A stretch of 28,106 bases of DNA, taken from IMG/VR virus record IMGVR_UViG_3300030117_002455, positions 1 to 28,106 of that record. One strand, 5' to 3'. Positions within the stretch are counted from its first letter, which is position 1; every line of letters starts with the position of its first letter. This DNA is from a virus. Position numbers and translations under genes: made by a program. Below, piece by piece: positions 1-6,460 of the stretch. The notes below the pieces were generated by a model. The model was not told the DNA's origin. It ran no database searches and worked only from the letters and a program-made list of their open reading frames with translations.

Positions 1-64
1 TTCTAGACGATGCATCGGTGCACTTGAGTAGTTAGAGTAGCTGCACTACGCTTAATTAATGCAA

Positions 65-172
65 ATAAAGCACAGTTTAACAATAGTGGATAAGGTAGTC
101 GGATTTGCACCCGATGAACTGCATATGTGGAACACTATAAAACTAAGTTATAACCCTTAGTCTGTGCTTTAT
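65..172 (+). promoter_or_regulatory. structured RNA leader, three-way-junction-like
   Basis: A perfect 11-bp inverted repeat (65-75 with 162-172) encloses 86 nt. Inside it a perfect 6-bp stem (83-88 with 133-138) encloses a hairpin (95-102 with 111-113 and 118-122, loop 103-110). A second hairpin (142-146 with 157-161) sits beside it. Together these make a closed three-way-junction fold. The closing stem ends about 9 nt before the ribosome site of the gene starting at 191, so it could gate that gene or be a processed small RNA. It does not fold as a tRNA and matches no riboswitch class I recognise. Upstream, bases 1-64 hold only a short perfect palindrome at 8-17; I see no convincing promoter there. 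Confidence 0.5.
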
Positions 173-190
173 AGAAAGAAGGGAGTGGAT

Positions 191-580
191 ATGAAACCAA
201 ATATTATAGAAGTCTTTTACTCTCAAGATATGTTAGAAAGTTATGAACATCGTATCAAGATGAAAGATATATTCAATATGAATTTAGATTTTACAATAGA
301 TATAGATCAGATTATTCGTGTTGAACAGATGTGGGAACGATATCATAACAATACTAACTGGTGTTATTTTGGGATACCTAAGACTGATGAAGAGTTGGTA
401 GAGGATGGAATGTATGGTAGGCCACCAGATAAATATAGAATATTTGGCCCAATGATGAAAATAGATATAGATTTATTTAGAAAAGCATTGTATTATGAAA
501 GAAACAATATATCATATCAATTCTATCTTGAATTTGCAATAAAATATATTCATGTTAGACTGAGGAGGTTGAATGGATGA
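191..580 (+). CDS. hypothetical protein, 129 aa
   Basis: I do not recognise this protein. ATG at 191 is chosen because an AAGGGAG ribosome site lies 5-6 bases before it. An in-frame GTG at 164 falls inside the closing stem of the upstream RNA element and has no ribosome site. The product is soluble and mixed alpha/beta by appearance, rich in Tyr, Met and charged residues, with a basic end (VRLRRLNG). No signal peptide or membrane segment is visible. It is the first gene of a tightly packed + strand run, and its end overlaps the start of the next gene by 8 bases. Confidence 0.7.
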   Translation: MKPNIIEVFYSQDMLESYEHRIKMKDIFNMNLDFTIDIDQIIRVEQMWERYHNNTNWCYFGIPKTDEELVEDGMYGRPPDKYRIFGPMMKIDIDLFRKALYYERNNISYQFYLEFAIKYIHVRLRRLNG

Positions 581-752
581 AGTAATAAAGCCAAGAAATA
601 AAGCCCTTACAAAAAAAGAAAGAGAAGAAGGTAGGCTAAAGTTCTGGAAAAGATATGGAGCCTGGTATGCTTTCTGTTACAAAAAGAATGGCAGAAAATC
701 TTGGATAGATAAATTTGATAAACAAAGTAATCAAGATAAACAAGGATGGTGA
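573..752 (+). CDS. small basic hypothetical protein, 59 aa
   Basis: A short gene with an excellent ribosome site (GAGGAGG at 562-568) five bases before ATG 573. The product begins MDEVIKPRNK and is very rich in Lys, Arg and Trp, with a central aromatic stretch (FWKRYGAWYAFCY). High positive charge with aromatic residues would suit a small nucleic-acid- or host-protein-binding phage factor, but this is inference only. It overlaps the preceding stop and is followed after 2 bases by the next gene, so translation is probably coupled. Confidence 0.65.
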   Translation: MDEVIKPRNKALTKKEREEGRLKFWKRYGAWYAFCYKKNGRKSWIDKFDKQSNQDKQGW

Positions 753-754
753 AT

Positions 755-895
755 ATGTATTATGATGTAGAAAAAGACATAGTGTATTTTGCTTGTCTTT
801 CAGTAGTAGAACTAATGTTTTTATGTTTATGCATTGTTGTGTTATATGAAGCAATAAAATATATTGCAAGGATGGTGCGTAATGGAAAACAATAA
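755..895 (+). CDS. small single-pass membrane protein, 46 aa
   Basis: A short gene starting MYYDVEKDIV. It has one long hydrophobic stretch (about residues 9-34, Cys/Leu/Val rich) and a basic tail (ARMVRNGKQ), consistent with a single transmembrane helix with a cytoplasmic C-terminus. A GGATGG sequence overlapping the end of the previous gene serves as a weak ribosome site. The end overlaps the start of the next gene at 882. Small early membrane proteins are common in phages, with roles such as superinfection exclusion, but nothing here identifies a role. Confidence 0.55.
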   Translation: MYYDVEKDIVYFACLSVVELMFLCLCIVVLYEAIKYIARMVRNGKQ

Positions 896-1295
896 TGAAG
901 AAATACTTAGAAGATTCAAAGAACAAATGACATGGGCTGGTGAACAGTTAGTATCATGTAAAGACTTGGAATCATTTGAGTTGAGAGATGCGATAGTAAA
1001 TAAAAGTACTGATGTTGCATCAAAAAGATTGGATGATGGTAAGAAAAAATACTTACATCAAGTACCAATAACTTTGGAAGAATGTTTCAATGCAAATCGA
1101 AACAATCTGACAGAGTCAATAGAAGAAGTAATAGATGGATTGATATATGTAATAGCTGAGACTATTTTACAAACTCAGATTACAGATGAGATAACATCTA
1201 GTTACTTAGAGAAAGCTAAGGCATATCAGTTTTACAGCTTGTTTTTCCTAATGGTAGCTGATATGCACGACAAAAAAGGAAAAGAAAATGAGTGA
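882..1295 (+). CDS. hypothetical protein, 137 aa, possibly MazG-like helical fold
   Basis: ATG 882 is preferred to the in-frame TTG at 864, because AAGGAT lies about 8 bases upstream. The protein looks wholly helical. The segment around residues 76-93 has the pattern E-x2-EE-x2-DG-x2-Y (E78, E81, E82, D85, Y89). This resembles the metal-binding acidic helix of all-alpha NTP pyrophosphohydrolases (MazG/dimeric dUTPase fold), which many phages encode to adjust nucleotide pools. The likeness is weak and the full set of acidic residues is not clear. The end overlaps the next gene by 8 bases, so it is co-translated with the ubiquitin-type cassette downstream. Confidence 0.55.
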   Translation: MENNNEEILRRFKEQMTWAGEQLVSCKDLESFELRDAIVNKSTDVASKRLDDGKKKYLHQVPITLEECFNANRNNLTESIEEVIDGLIYVIAETILQTQITDEITSSYLEKAKAYQFYSLFFLMVADMHDKKGKENE

Positions 1296-1602
1296 TGAAA
1301 CTCAAGTCCAGATATCTGGCATTCGTTATAAGGTTAATTCAACAGAGTGGGTTGTAGACACATCAGACACCGCAAGAGGTTTGAGTAGTGTTCGTGATCT
1401 AGTAGAATACTTACAGACAGTTGATCCAGCTTCTTACAGTGGTATTGATACTGAGAATCCTCAAGGTAGTATCAGAGTCAATATGAACAGAGCAAACTTA
1501 AGAACATTGTTAACACCAATGCATCCATCAGCACCAGAAGGTGAGAGATGGGCGTTTGTTGCGTTCAATACTGAAAGAAAGAAAGGTGGATGCCTTAACT
1601 AG
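1288..1602 (+). CDS. candidate ubiquitin-like modifier with C-terminal Gly-Gly
   Basis: 104 aa. Seen directly: a compact, mostly beta-looking sequence whose last strand (WAFVAFNTER) runs into KKGG and then only three residues (Cys-Leu-Asn). Ubiquitin and many ubiquitin-like proteins end in Gly-Gly and are made with a short tail that a peptidase trims. A JAMM peptidase, an E1-like enzyme and a candidate E2 are encoded immediately downstream, so this is the natural candidate for the conjugated modifier. I could not confirm a beta-grasp fold by eye. It could instead be an unrelated small protein with a chance GG. The start overlaps the previous gene by 8 bases and has AAAGGA upstream. Confidence 0.5.
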   Translation: MSDETQVQISGIRYKVNSTEWVVDTSDTARGLSSVRDLVEYLQTVDPASYSGIDTENPQGSIRVNMNRANLRTLLTPMHPSAPEGERWAFVAFNTERKKGGCLN

Positions 1603-1613
1603 TAATAATAATA

Positions 1614-1637
1614 GAGGGGTAGTGTATGCTGCCCCTC
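1614..1637 (+). promoter_or_regulatory. strong stem-loop between modifier and E2-like genes
   Basis: A 9-bp stem (1614-1622 with 1629-1637, one G-U pair) with a 6-nt loop lies 11 bases after the modifier stop and 7 bases before the ribosome site of the next gene. It has no T-run after it, so it is not a standard terminator. It could partly stop transcription, or protect the upstream mRNA 3' end, so that more modifier than enzyme is made. This is inferred from position only. Confidence 0.5.
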
Positions 1638-1655
1638 ATAAACGTAGGAGTGTTT

Positions 1656-3548
1656 ATGTGGATTAAAGAAAGTTGGGATGATGTTGAGATAAATCTTGAC
1701 AACATTTCACAGGAAATGATAGTAGGTCCTTCTAATATGGTAGCACAAAGATTATCTAGCATCAATGATAGATATCTTACAGCTAGATATATTGGAGGTA
1801 ACAGGTCTATGGTAGAACCTATAAAGCCTCTAAGTTTTACAAGAACTTACAGATGGTCACCAGGATACAAAGATACTATCAAAAAAGTTCTATGGGACAA
1901 CTTGTATCAATTTAGTAAAAAGAGTGGTTCACTAGAAACAATGTTCAATAGAGAACGCAATGCTCAATACAATACTAATCATTTCAAAGAACAATTGTTG
2001 CAAGTAGATGATTTATTGAAAGAGCTTAGAAGTAGAAAGGCTACAACAGATACCGATGTTGAAACAGCAAAAGGTATTGTTGCAGATTTGTTAAGTAGAA
2101 TGCAAGAAAAGATGGATGAAGCAGAACTTATATTTGGATTGGATAAAAATATTCAACATGAGTTTGTATTCAGATATTACAGAAATGAAAGCATGGAAGA
2201 TGAACCTACTGAAGAACAAGTACAATTACTTAGATTCTTGACTGGTGAACTTGAACTTAACTTGACATACAAAAATGTAGAAATACCTATTGTTCATAGT
2301 CAATTGAATAAAACATATGGTTCATTGGAATATTGTCATGATATATCTTTGACATTTAGTATGCCATTTTACATTGTATTTCAGTCTTTGTTTACAAAAG
2401 ATTTTGATACATTGAATGGTAATGATGTATATGGTGAAAGATACAGAACACAAAGAACCATTGATAATCATTTGCTTGGAGCAGGTTTGTCTACAAACAG
2501 AAGTAGTTTTAGATATACTGACAGTTCATTCTTGGGATGGGGTGGTTGCAAAGAAATGAATGGTTACAGATCATTTCCATACATCAGTTCATCTAATAGA
2601 GATATAGAAGATATAGATAGAATGCATCATGTATGTTATGGTAACATGCAGAATGATGTTCAAAATTCATTTGTTAGATTAGATTTTGTAAGTCTAGCAG
2701 ATAATATATCTCATTGGATGAGTTATGATTTGCACGATACTAATCCATTGAATCAACTTACATATTCATTCGTTACAATACCAGCAGATAAATTTGATGC
2801 TGATATTGTAGAAGATTATGGTGGATTTAATTTTGAATATATGCATGATAAATTGATTGGTGATTGTTTGCCAATAAATATGGAGTTATTCAAAGAACTA
2901 ACATATCATACTGGTGACTCTTGGATGCCAAGGAATTATGATATACAGTATGCTTTATGGTCGTATGGTAATATATCTAAAAAAGATGTTACAATCAATG
3001 AACAGAAAGCAATATTTGGATGGGATTGTATGCATGAAAGATATGTTCCAAATCAAATACATGTAACTGAAGCACTAAAATACATGCATGATGAACTAGG
3101 TATGATAGATGCAGATAAATTAGAACTTGAAGAAGGTACACTTCATTACAAGATTAATTTACCTCTGATGAATAGATACTATGAGTTTTTGTACAGCGTG
3201 TTATCAGCAGTTGACTTTATACTTGAAGAAGATAAATGCTTATCAAGAACATATGGTCATAGTGTTGCAATAAAGCGTGTCATAACTTACATAGAAGATG
3301 GCATGCCTACACTTGGTAAAACTGATATTGAAAGATTGGAAGAACAACTTCAAGAAAAGTTAGTAAATCCTTTACAAACAATAGAAGTAAATCCTAATGC
3401 AGACTTACCATTTGGATCAGTTGAAGTAACAGCTGACCCAGATGCTGAAGATTTGTATGAAATGGATTATCCAGAAACAGAAACTGCACACTTAAGTGTA
3501 GAAGAGATACAAAGAAGAATCGATACACAAATGATGGAGGATATGTAA
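1656..3548 (+). CDS. large protein with candidate E2-like (UBC-type) domain
   Basis: 630 aa. ATG 1656 has TAGGAG five bases upstream. An in-frame ATG at 1626 lies in the loop of the preceding hairpin and lacks a ribosome site. Residues ~105-170 look coiled-coil. Residues ~195-370 have an order reminiscent of bacterial E2-like domains: alternating strands, a Trp-Gly-Gly turn (295-297), FPYIS (307-311), then HHVCYGN (324-330) with C327 as candidate catalytic Cys, then a helix and NPLNQL. Bacterial E2-like families (for example PRTRC protein B) typically show HPH(V/I) followed by a Cys-aromatic-Gly motif. The remaining C-terminal ~260 residues are unrecognised and end in an acidic tail. Its place between modifier and JAB/E1 genes supports the call. 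E2 identity is an inference and the length is far above a bare E2 domain. Confidence 0.45.
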   Translation: MWIKESWDDVEINLDNISQEMIVGPSNMVAQRLSSINDRYLTARYIGGNRSMVEPIKPLSFTRTYRWSPGYKDTIKKVLWDNLYQFSKKSGSLETMFNRERNAQYNTNHFKEQLLQVDDLLKELRSRKATTDTDVETAKGIVADLLSRMQEKMDEAELIFGLDKNIQHEFVFRYYRNESMEDEPTEEQVQLLRFLTGELELNLTYKNVEIPIVHSQLNKTYGSLEYCHDISLTFSMPFYIVFQSLFTKDFDTLNGNDVYGERYRTQRTIDNHLLGAGLSTNRSSFRYTDSSFLGWGGCKEMNGYRSFPYISSSNRDIEDIDRMHHVCYGNMQNDVQNSFVRLDFVSLADNISHWMSYDLHDTNPLNQLTYSFVTIPADKFDADIVEDYGGFNFEYMHDKLIGDCLPINMELFKELTYHTGDSWMPRNYDIQYALWSYGNISKKDVTINEQKAIFGWDCMHERYVPNQIHVTEALKYMHDELGMIDADKLELEEGTLHYKINLPLMNRYYEFLYSVLSAVDFILEEDKCLSRTYGHSVAIKRVITYIEDGMPTLGKTDIERLEEQLQEKLVNPLQTIEVNPNADLPFGSVEVTADPDAEDLYEMDYPETETAHLSVEEIQRRIDTQMMEDM

Positions 3549-3549
3549 G

Positions 3550-4434
3550 ATGAGTAAATTCATAATGAGTAATGATGATTGGAACACACTTCAACATTAC
3601 GCACAATATGCATGGGATGAACATCAAGCAGAGATTGGTGGTTACATGGTAGTAAAATATGTAAATGATCAGTTTGTGTTTAGTGAACCTTGCATACTAG
3701 AACAAGAAATAACTGGTGGTAATACTGATATTACTCAAGATGCACTTGCTGAATATTACATGAAGCAAGAAGTAGAAAATGTATCAGAACCGTATTGGTT
3801 ATGTTGGTGGCATAGTCATCACACTATGGGAGTGTTCTGGTCTAGTACAGATCATGCAGCAATAGAACAATCTAAGTGTAATGGTTATGCTTTTGCATTG
3901 GTAATTAACTTGAAAGGTGAACAAATCTTGAGAGTTAGTGATTGGAAAACTGGTATACACACTGACACAGAAGTACAAATACAAAGTGTTAAGAATGAAA
4001 TACCAGATACAATCAAGAAAGAAGTAGAGAAGTTGTGTACTAAACCTAAGTTTGAAATAAAGAAGTACCAAACTCCTACAATACGTAAAGGATATAATCC
4101 TTATCAACATACTTATGCTCAGATAGGTATGTGGGAAGATAAACAAGATGATGAGAAAGTACAACTTGAAGCTGACTTAGACAACATACTTCAAGACTAT
4201 CTAATGGATAATGATTATGATAGTTGTAGAAAAAAGGTTGGTAATCTCAATAGAAAATTGGGAAGAGACAAGAGTGAGTTACGAGTTGTAAACTTGAAAA
4301 AAGATAACCTTGATCTAGTAATCAATGTTGCATTAGCAGAAGATTATATTTATGTCAAGGGTACAGAACATGATACTGATGGTATGGTAGCACAAGCCAT
4401 TGCTGACAGTGCGTTCGAAAGGAGTTTCAAATGA
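3550..4434 (+). CDS. JAB/JAMM (MPN) metalloprotease, deubiquitinase-like
   Basis: 294 aa. The first ~130 residues carry the complete JAMM zinc motif: E28 in AEIGGY, then H88-S-H90, seven residues, S98-x2-D101. This is the exact E...HSH-x7-S-x2-D pattern of active JAB1/MPN+ isopeptidases, so catalytic activity is likely. Such enzymes cut after a ubiquitin-like C-terminus, either trimming a precursor tail or removing the modifier from targets. Here the obvious substrate is the 104-aa protein ending GG-CLN. Residues ~130-294 are a separate, charged, mostly helical region of unknown role, possibly for substrate or partner binding. The gene begins 1 base after the E2-like stop, with GGAGG upstream, and overlaps the E1-like gene (ATGA). 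Confidence 0.88.
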   Translation: MSKFIMSNDDWNTLQHYAQYAWDEHQAEIGGYMVVKYVNDQFVFSEPCILEQEITGGNTDITQDALAEYYMKQEVENVSEPYWLCWWHSHHTMGVFWSSTDHAAIEQSKCNGYAFALVINLKGEQILRVSDWKTGIHTDTEVQIQSVKNEIPDTIKKEVEKLCTKPKFEIKKYQTPTIRKGYNPYQHTYAQIGMWEDKQDDEKVQLEADLDNILQDYLMDNDYDSCRKKVGNLNRKLGRDKSELRVVNLKKDNLDLVINVALAEDYIYVKGTEHDTDGMVAQAIADSAFERSFK

Positions 4435-5081
4435 ATGAAAGGTATTCAGGTATAGTTACAAACTTTGGTGAATACGCTTATCATTTTCTAGGTTGCGGTG
4501 CTATTGGTAGTGCCGCAGCTATGACAATGGCTAAGATGGGTGCAACTACTATACATCTATATGATATGGATATAGTAGAAAGTCCAAACATTGGTGTTTC
4601 AGTATATGACAATAACGACTTACGTAAAACAAAAGTCGAAGCATTGAGAGATAGATTGCTTGCAATTAATCCATCAATGAATGTTTATGCACATCATGGT
4701 GAGTTCAAAAATATATCACCAGAACATAATAACATTGTAATCATGGGATTTGATTCTATGGAAGCAAGGTTAGATGCAGTAACTAATATACTAAAACTAG
4801 AGAAACCAGATGTATTGATTGATGGTAGAATGGGAGCAGAACACTATCAACAATACACATTCAAGAGTCCAACACTAGCACAATACAAGAAAACTTGGTA
4901 TTCAGATGCTGAAGGTGATGATGACCCTTGTAATGCAAGAGCTACAAGTTATTGTAGTAATATGTCTGGTAGTTTCATATGCAACAGTGTAAAACAGATA
5001 TTGAAAGAAGAACCTTATTGCAAGGATTTTTCTTTTAATTTCCAAACAATGTCGCTAGATTCTACTGGATTATACACATAA
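4431..5081 (+). CDS. E1-like ThiF/MoeB-family adenylyltransferase
   Basis: 216 aa, shorter than typical ThiF/MoeB (~240-250). A Rossmann nucleotide-binding loop GCGAIG (21-26) is followed by LYDMDIVE (D45, D47), N53, K66/K68, and D108 with R113. This is the usual E1 order for ATP binding and acyl-adenylation of a Gly-Gly C-terminus. Two cysteines in DPCNARATSYC (C167, C175) sit where E1-like proteins carry a catalytic Cys. The Arg usual three residues after the conserved Asn (NxxRQ in MoeB/ThiF) is Val56 here, so the adenylation site is somewhat unusual. The zinc CxxC pairs of MoeB are absent. It overlaps the JAB gene by 4 bases and has an AAAGGAG site, so both are made together. Thiamine or molybdenum cofactor work is unlikely, since no such genes are nearby. 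Confidence 0.85.
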   Translation: MNERYSGIVTNFGEYAYHFLGCGAIGSAAAMTMAKMGATTIHLYDMDIVESPNIGVSVYDNNDLRKTKVEALRDRLLAINPSMNVYAHHGEFKNISPEHNNIVIMGFDSMEARLDAVTNILKLEKPDVLIDGRMGAEHYQQYTFKSPTLAQYKKTWYSDAEGDDDPCNARATSYCSNMSGSFICNSVKQILKEEPYCKDFSFNFQTMSLDSTGLYT

Positions 5082-5090
5082 AATAAATAG

Positions 5091-5146
5091 GGAGGGTCGC
5101 ATAAATATACCTCTCTTCTCAATCCACTATAACACAGCGGCCCTCT
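5091..5146 (+). terminator. stem-loop closing the ubiquitin-type cassette
   Basis: A 10-bp stem (5091-5100 with 5137-5146, two G-U pairs) with a 36-nt AT-rich loop starts 9 bases after the E1-like stop. TTTATTG follows it. The T-tract is poor and the loop long, so it may be a weak terminator or a processing/stability element. It lies 6 bases before the GAAAGG site of the next gene. Confidence 0.4.
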
Positions 5147-5163
5147 TTATTGAAAGGTTAAAT

Positions 5164-5448
5164 ATGAAAGAAATGAAAGACACTACATGGTCAATCAAAC
5201 ATGAGGGTAAGTTAAATCCTAATAATATCATCTTCAATAATAAGTATAAAGAACTATCACAAAAACTTAAAGAAGTTGATGATTCAATAAAAGAAATACA
5301 CAATGAAGATCCAGGACTATTAGTATGTACAGTATGTAATACAGGTTCAAATCCAGCAGGACATGCTGAAGAGTTTGGTGATATATGGGTAGCATATTGT
5401 CAAGGTTGTGGTGATTATGGTGAATTTATTTACGAAAAAGATTTGTAA
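5164..5448 (+). CDS. zinc-ribbon protein, 94 aa
   Basis: ATG 5164 follows GAAAGG (5152-5157). The N-terminal half (residues ~24-48) is a Lys/Glu-rich helix. The C-terminal half is a zinc ribbon with CTVC (C55, C58) and CQGC (C79, C82), four Cys for one zinc. Small zinc ribbons bind nucleic acid or proteins. Lying directly after the E1-like gene, it could be an adaptor for the modifier system, but it is separated by a stem-loop and may simply be the first replication-region gene. It has too few ligands for a RING finger. No closer family assignment is possible. Confidence 0.7.
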   Translation: MKEMKDTTWSIKHEGKLNPNNIIFNNKYKELSQKLKEVDDSIKEIHNEDPGLLVCTVCNTGSNPAGHAEEFGDIWVAYCQGCGDYGEFIYEKDL

Positions 5449-5611
5449 TATTCAATATTTATTTGTATATTACAAGGTTAGATATTAGCAGGTTGCCACA
5501 AAATGCCCGAGGGAGCAGATACTGTATTCATAGAGGATGGCAACCTTGAGAATCCCTAATTGCACTTGCGTAATATTGTGATGTGTTGTGCCAACATCGC
5601 CCCTGCAATAT
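5443..5611 (+). promoter_or_regulatory. structured untranslated region with competing helices
   Basis: Several perfect helices fill the gap before the gene at 5653. (1) 5443-5451 with 5467-5475, 9 bp, over the previous stop codon. (2) 5490-5498 with 5538-5546, 9 bp, enclosing a small hairpin from 5504. (3) 5573-5578 with 5606-5611, enclosing a bulged hairpin (5580-5588 with 5592-5598). In addition CAAGGTT (5473-5479) can pair with 5542-5548. That pairing would break helices 1 and 2, a switch-like arrangement. A ribosome site (GAAAGG) follows at 5637. It matches no riboswitch class I know, including the glutamine aptamers of marine phages. A promoter may lie here too, but I cannot point to one. 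Confidence 0.5.
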
Positions 5612-5652
5612 CTACATAATAATAATAATAAGAAACGAAAGGTAATTTGAAT

Positions 5653-6231
5653 ATGAAGTTCAAAGGTAAAGAATATACTGAAGTAAAAGATCGTCTTGAC
5701 GCATTCTTGTCAGAATATCCCGAAGCAACAATAGAACCTAGATTAGTATCTGTAAATAATGTTACAGACACAGCGTCTGGTGAAAGATGTAACGAATATT
5801 TGATGCAAGCTACAGTATACCCTGACAAAAGTAACAAACCTGATTGGTATTATGTTGGACACGCAGCAGAGCGTGACAATACAGGATTTGTTAACAAAAC
5901 ATCAGCTCTAGAAAATGCAGAAACATCTGCAGCTGGTAGAGCATTAGCATTTGCTGGCTTTGGTGGAGGCTATTCAATAGCTTCTAAAGAAGAAGTAGAG
6001 AATGCTAAAACTGCACAAAAGAAATCTCATGTTACTATTAAAAAACTAGAAGCATTAGATAAATTAGCTGCAACCGCTGCACCATTCATAGGTGATGAAG
6101 CATATCTTAAATACAAGAAGCAAAGACAAGATGGTTATTTTGATACAGTAGTAAGAGTCAATACAGCTACATCTTTCTTCGAAGCTAAGATACAAGACGG
6201 AGGATCGAATGGTAAAAAAGAGGATGCCTAG
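5653..6231 (+). CDS. candidate single-strand annealing protein (ERF/Rad52-like)
   Basis: 192 aa. ATG 5653 is chosen over the in-frame TTG 5647 because of its better distance from GAAAGG (5637-5642). An N-terminal alpha/beta domain has strands LMQATVYP and WYYVGHA. It is followed by ALENAETSAAGRALAFAGFG (residues ~94-114), then IASKEEVENA. This TSAxGRAL...G...AS-x-EEV pattern is typical of phage single-strand annealing proteins of the ERF/Rad52-like group, which coat and pair single strands during recombination-dependent replication. The C-terminal third is charged and probably flexible. It sits just upstream of an SSB-like gene and the primase-helicase, which fits. The exact subfamily is unsure. 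Confidence 0.55.
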   Translation: MKFKGKEYTEVKDRLDAFLSEYPEATIEPRLVSVNNVTDTASGERCNEYLMQATVYPDKSNKPDWYYVGHAAERDNTGFVNKTSALENAETSAAGRALAFAGFGGGYSIASKEEVENAKTAQKKSHVTIKKLEALDKLAATAAPFIGDEAYLKYKKQRQDGYFDTVVRVNTATSFFEAKIQDGGSNGKKEDA

Positions 6232-6460
6232 CGAGCATAGAATATCTGGTTTAGAACCAGGTGAAATACAAACTATATCAAATGACTTTGGTGATTTTGT
6301 ATTAATAAGAATACCATATGTTAAAACAGAATATGGGTATGAACTTATAGATAATAAAAAAGTTATTGATGCATTAATCAATCATTGTGATACACATAAT
6401 GATATGATGAACGATGCAGTCAATGAGAAAACGAACGACTATATGGAGGATAGTAAATAA
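6209..6460 (+). CDS. hypothetical protein, 83 aa
   Basis: Starts at ATG 6209 inside the end of the preceding gene, with ACGGAGGA (6197-6203) upstream. The first half is beta-like (GEIQTISNDFGDFVLIRIPYV); the second half is an acidic helix (KVIDALINHCDTHNDMMNDAV). I do not recognise it. Its stop overlaps the next start (TAATG), and it sits between the annealing-type and SSB-like genes, so it probably takes part in DNA replication or recombination. No motif shows how. Confidence 0.65.
   Translation: MVKKRMPSEHRISGLEPGEIQTISNDFGDFVLIRIPYVKTEYGYELIDNKKVIDALINHCDTHNDMMNDAVNEKTNDYMEDSK

Noticed and set aside
65-172. tRNA or tRNA-like gene
   Set aside because: The closing stem is 11 bp, there is no T-loop GTTC/GGTTC pattern and no anticodon arm of correct size; the fold is a three-way junction.
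636-926. - strand frame of 96 codons over the small early genes
   Set aside because: It opposes three + strand genes that have ribosome sites and overlapping stops and starts; its product looks like antisense shadow.
4431-5081. Thiamine or molybdopterin biosynthesis ThiF/MoeB
   Set aside because: No ThiS, MoaD or pathway gene is nearby, the zinc CxxC pairs are absent, and the neighbours are JAB and E2-like genes.
5443-5611. Glutamine riboswitch (glnA or downstream-peptide class) of marine phages
   Set aside because: The helices do not follow those classes and the conserved core sequences as I know them are missing.
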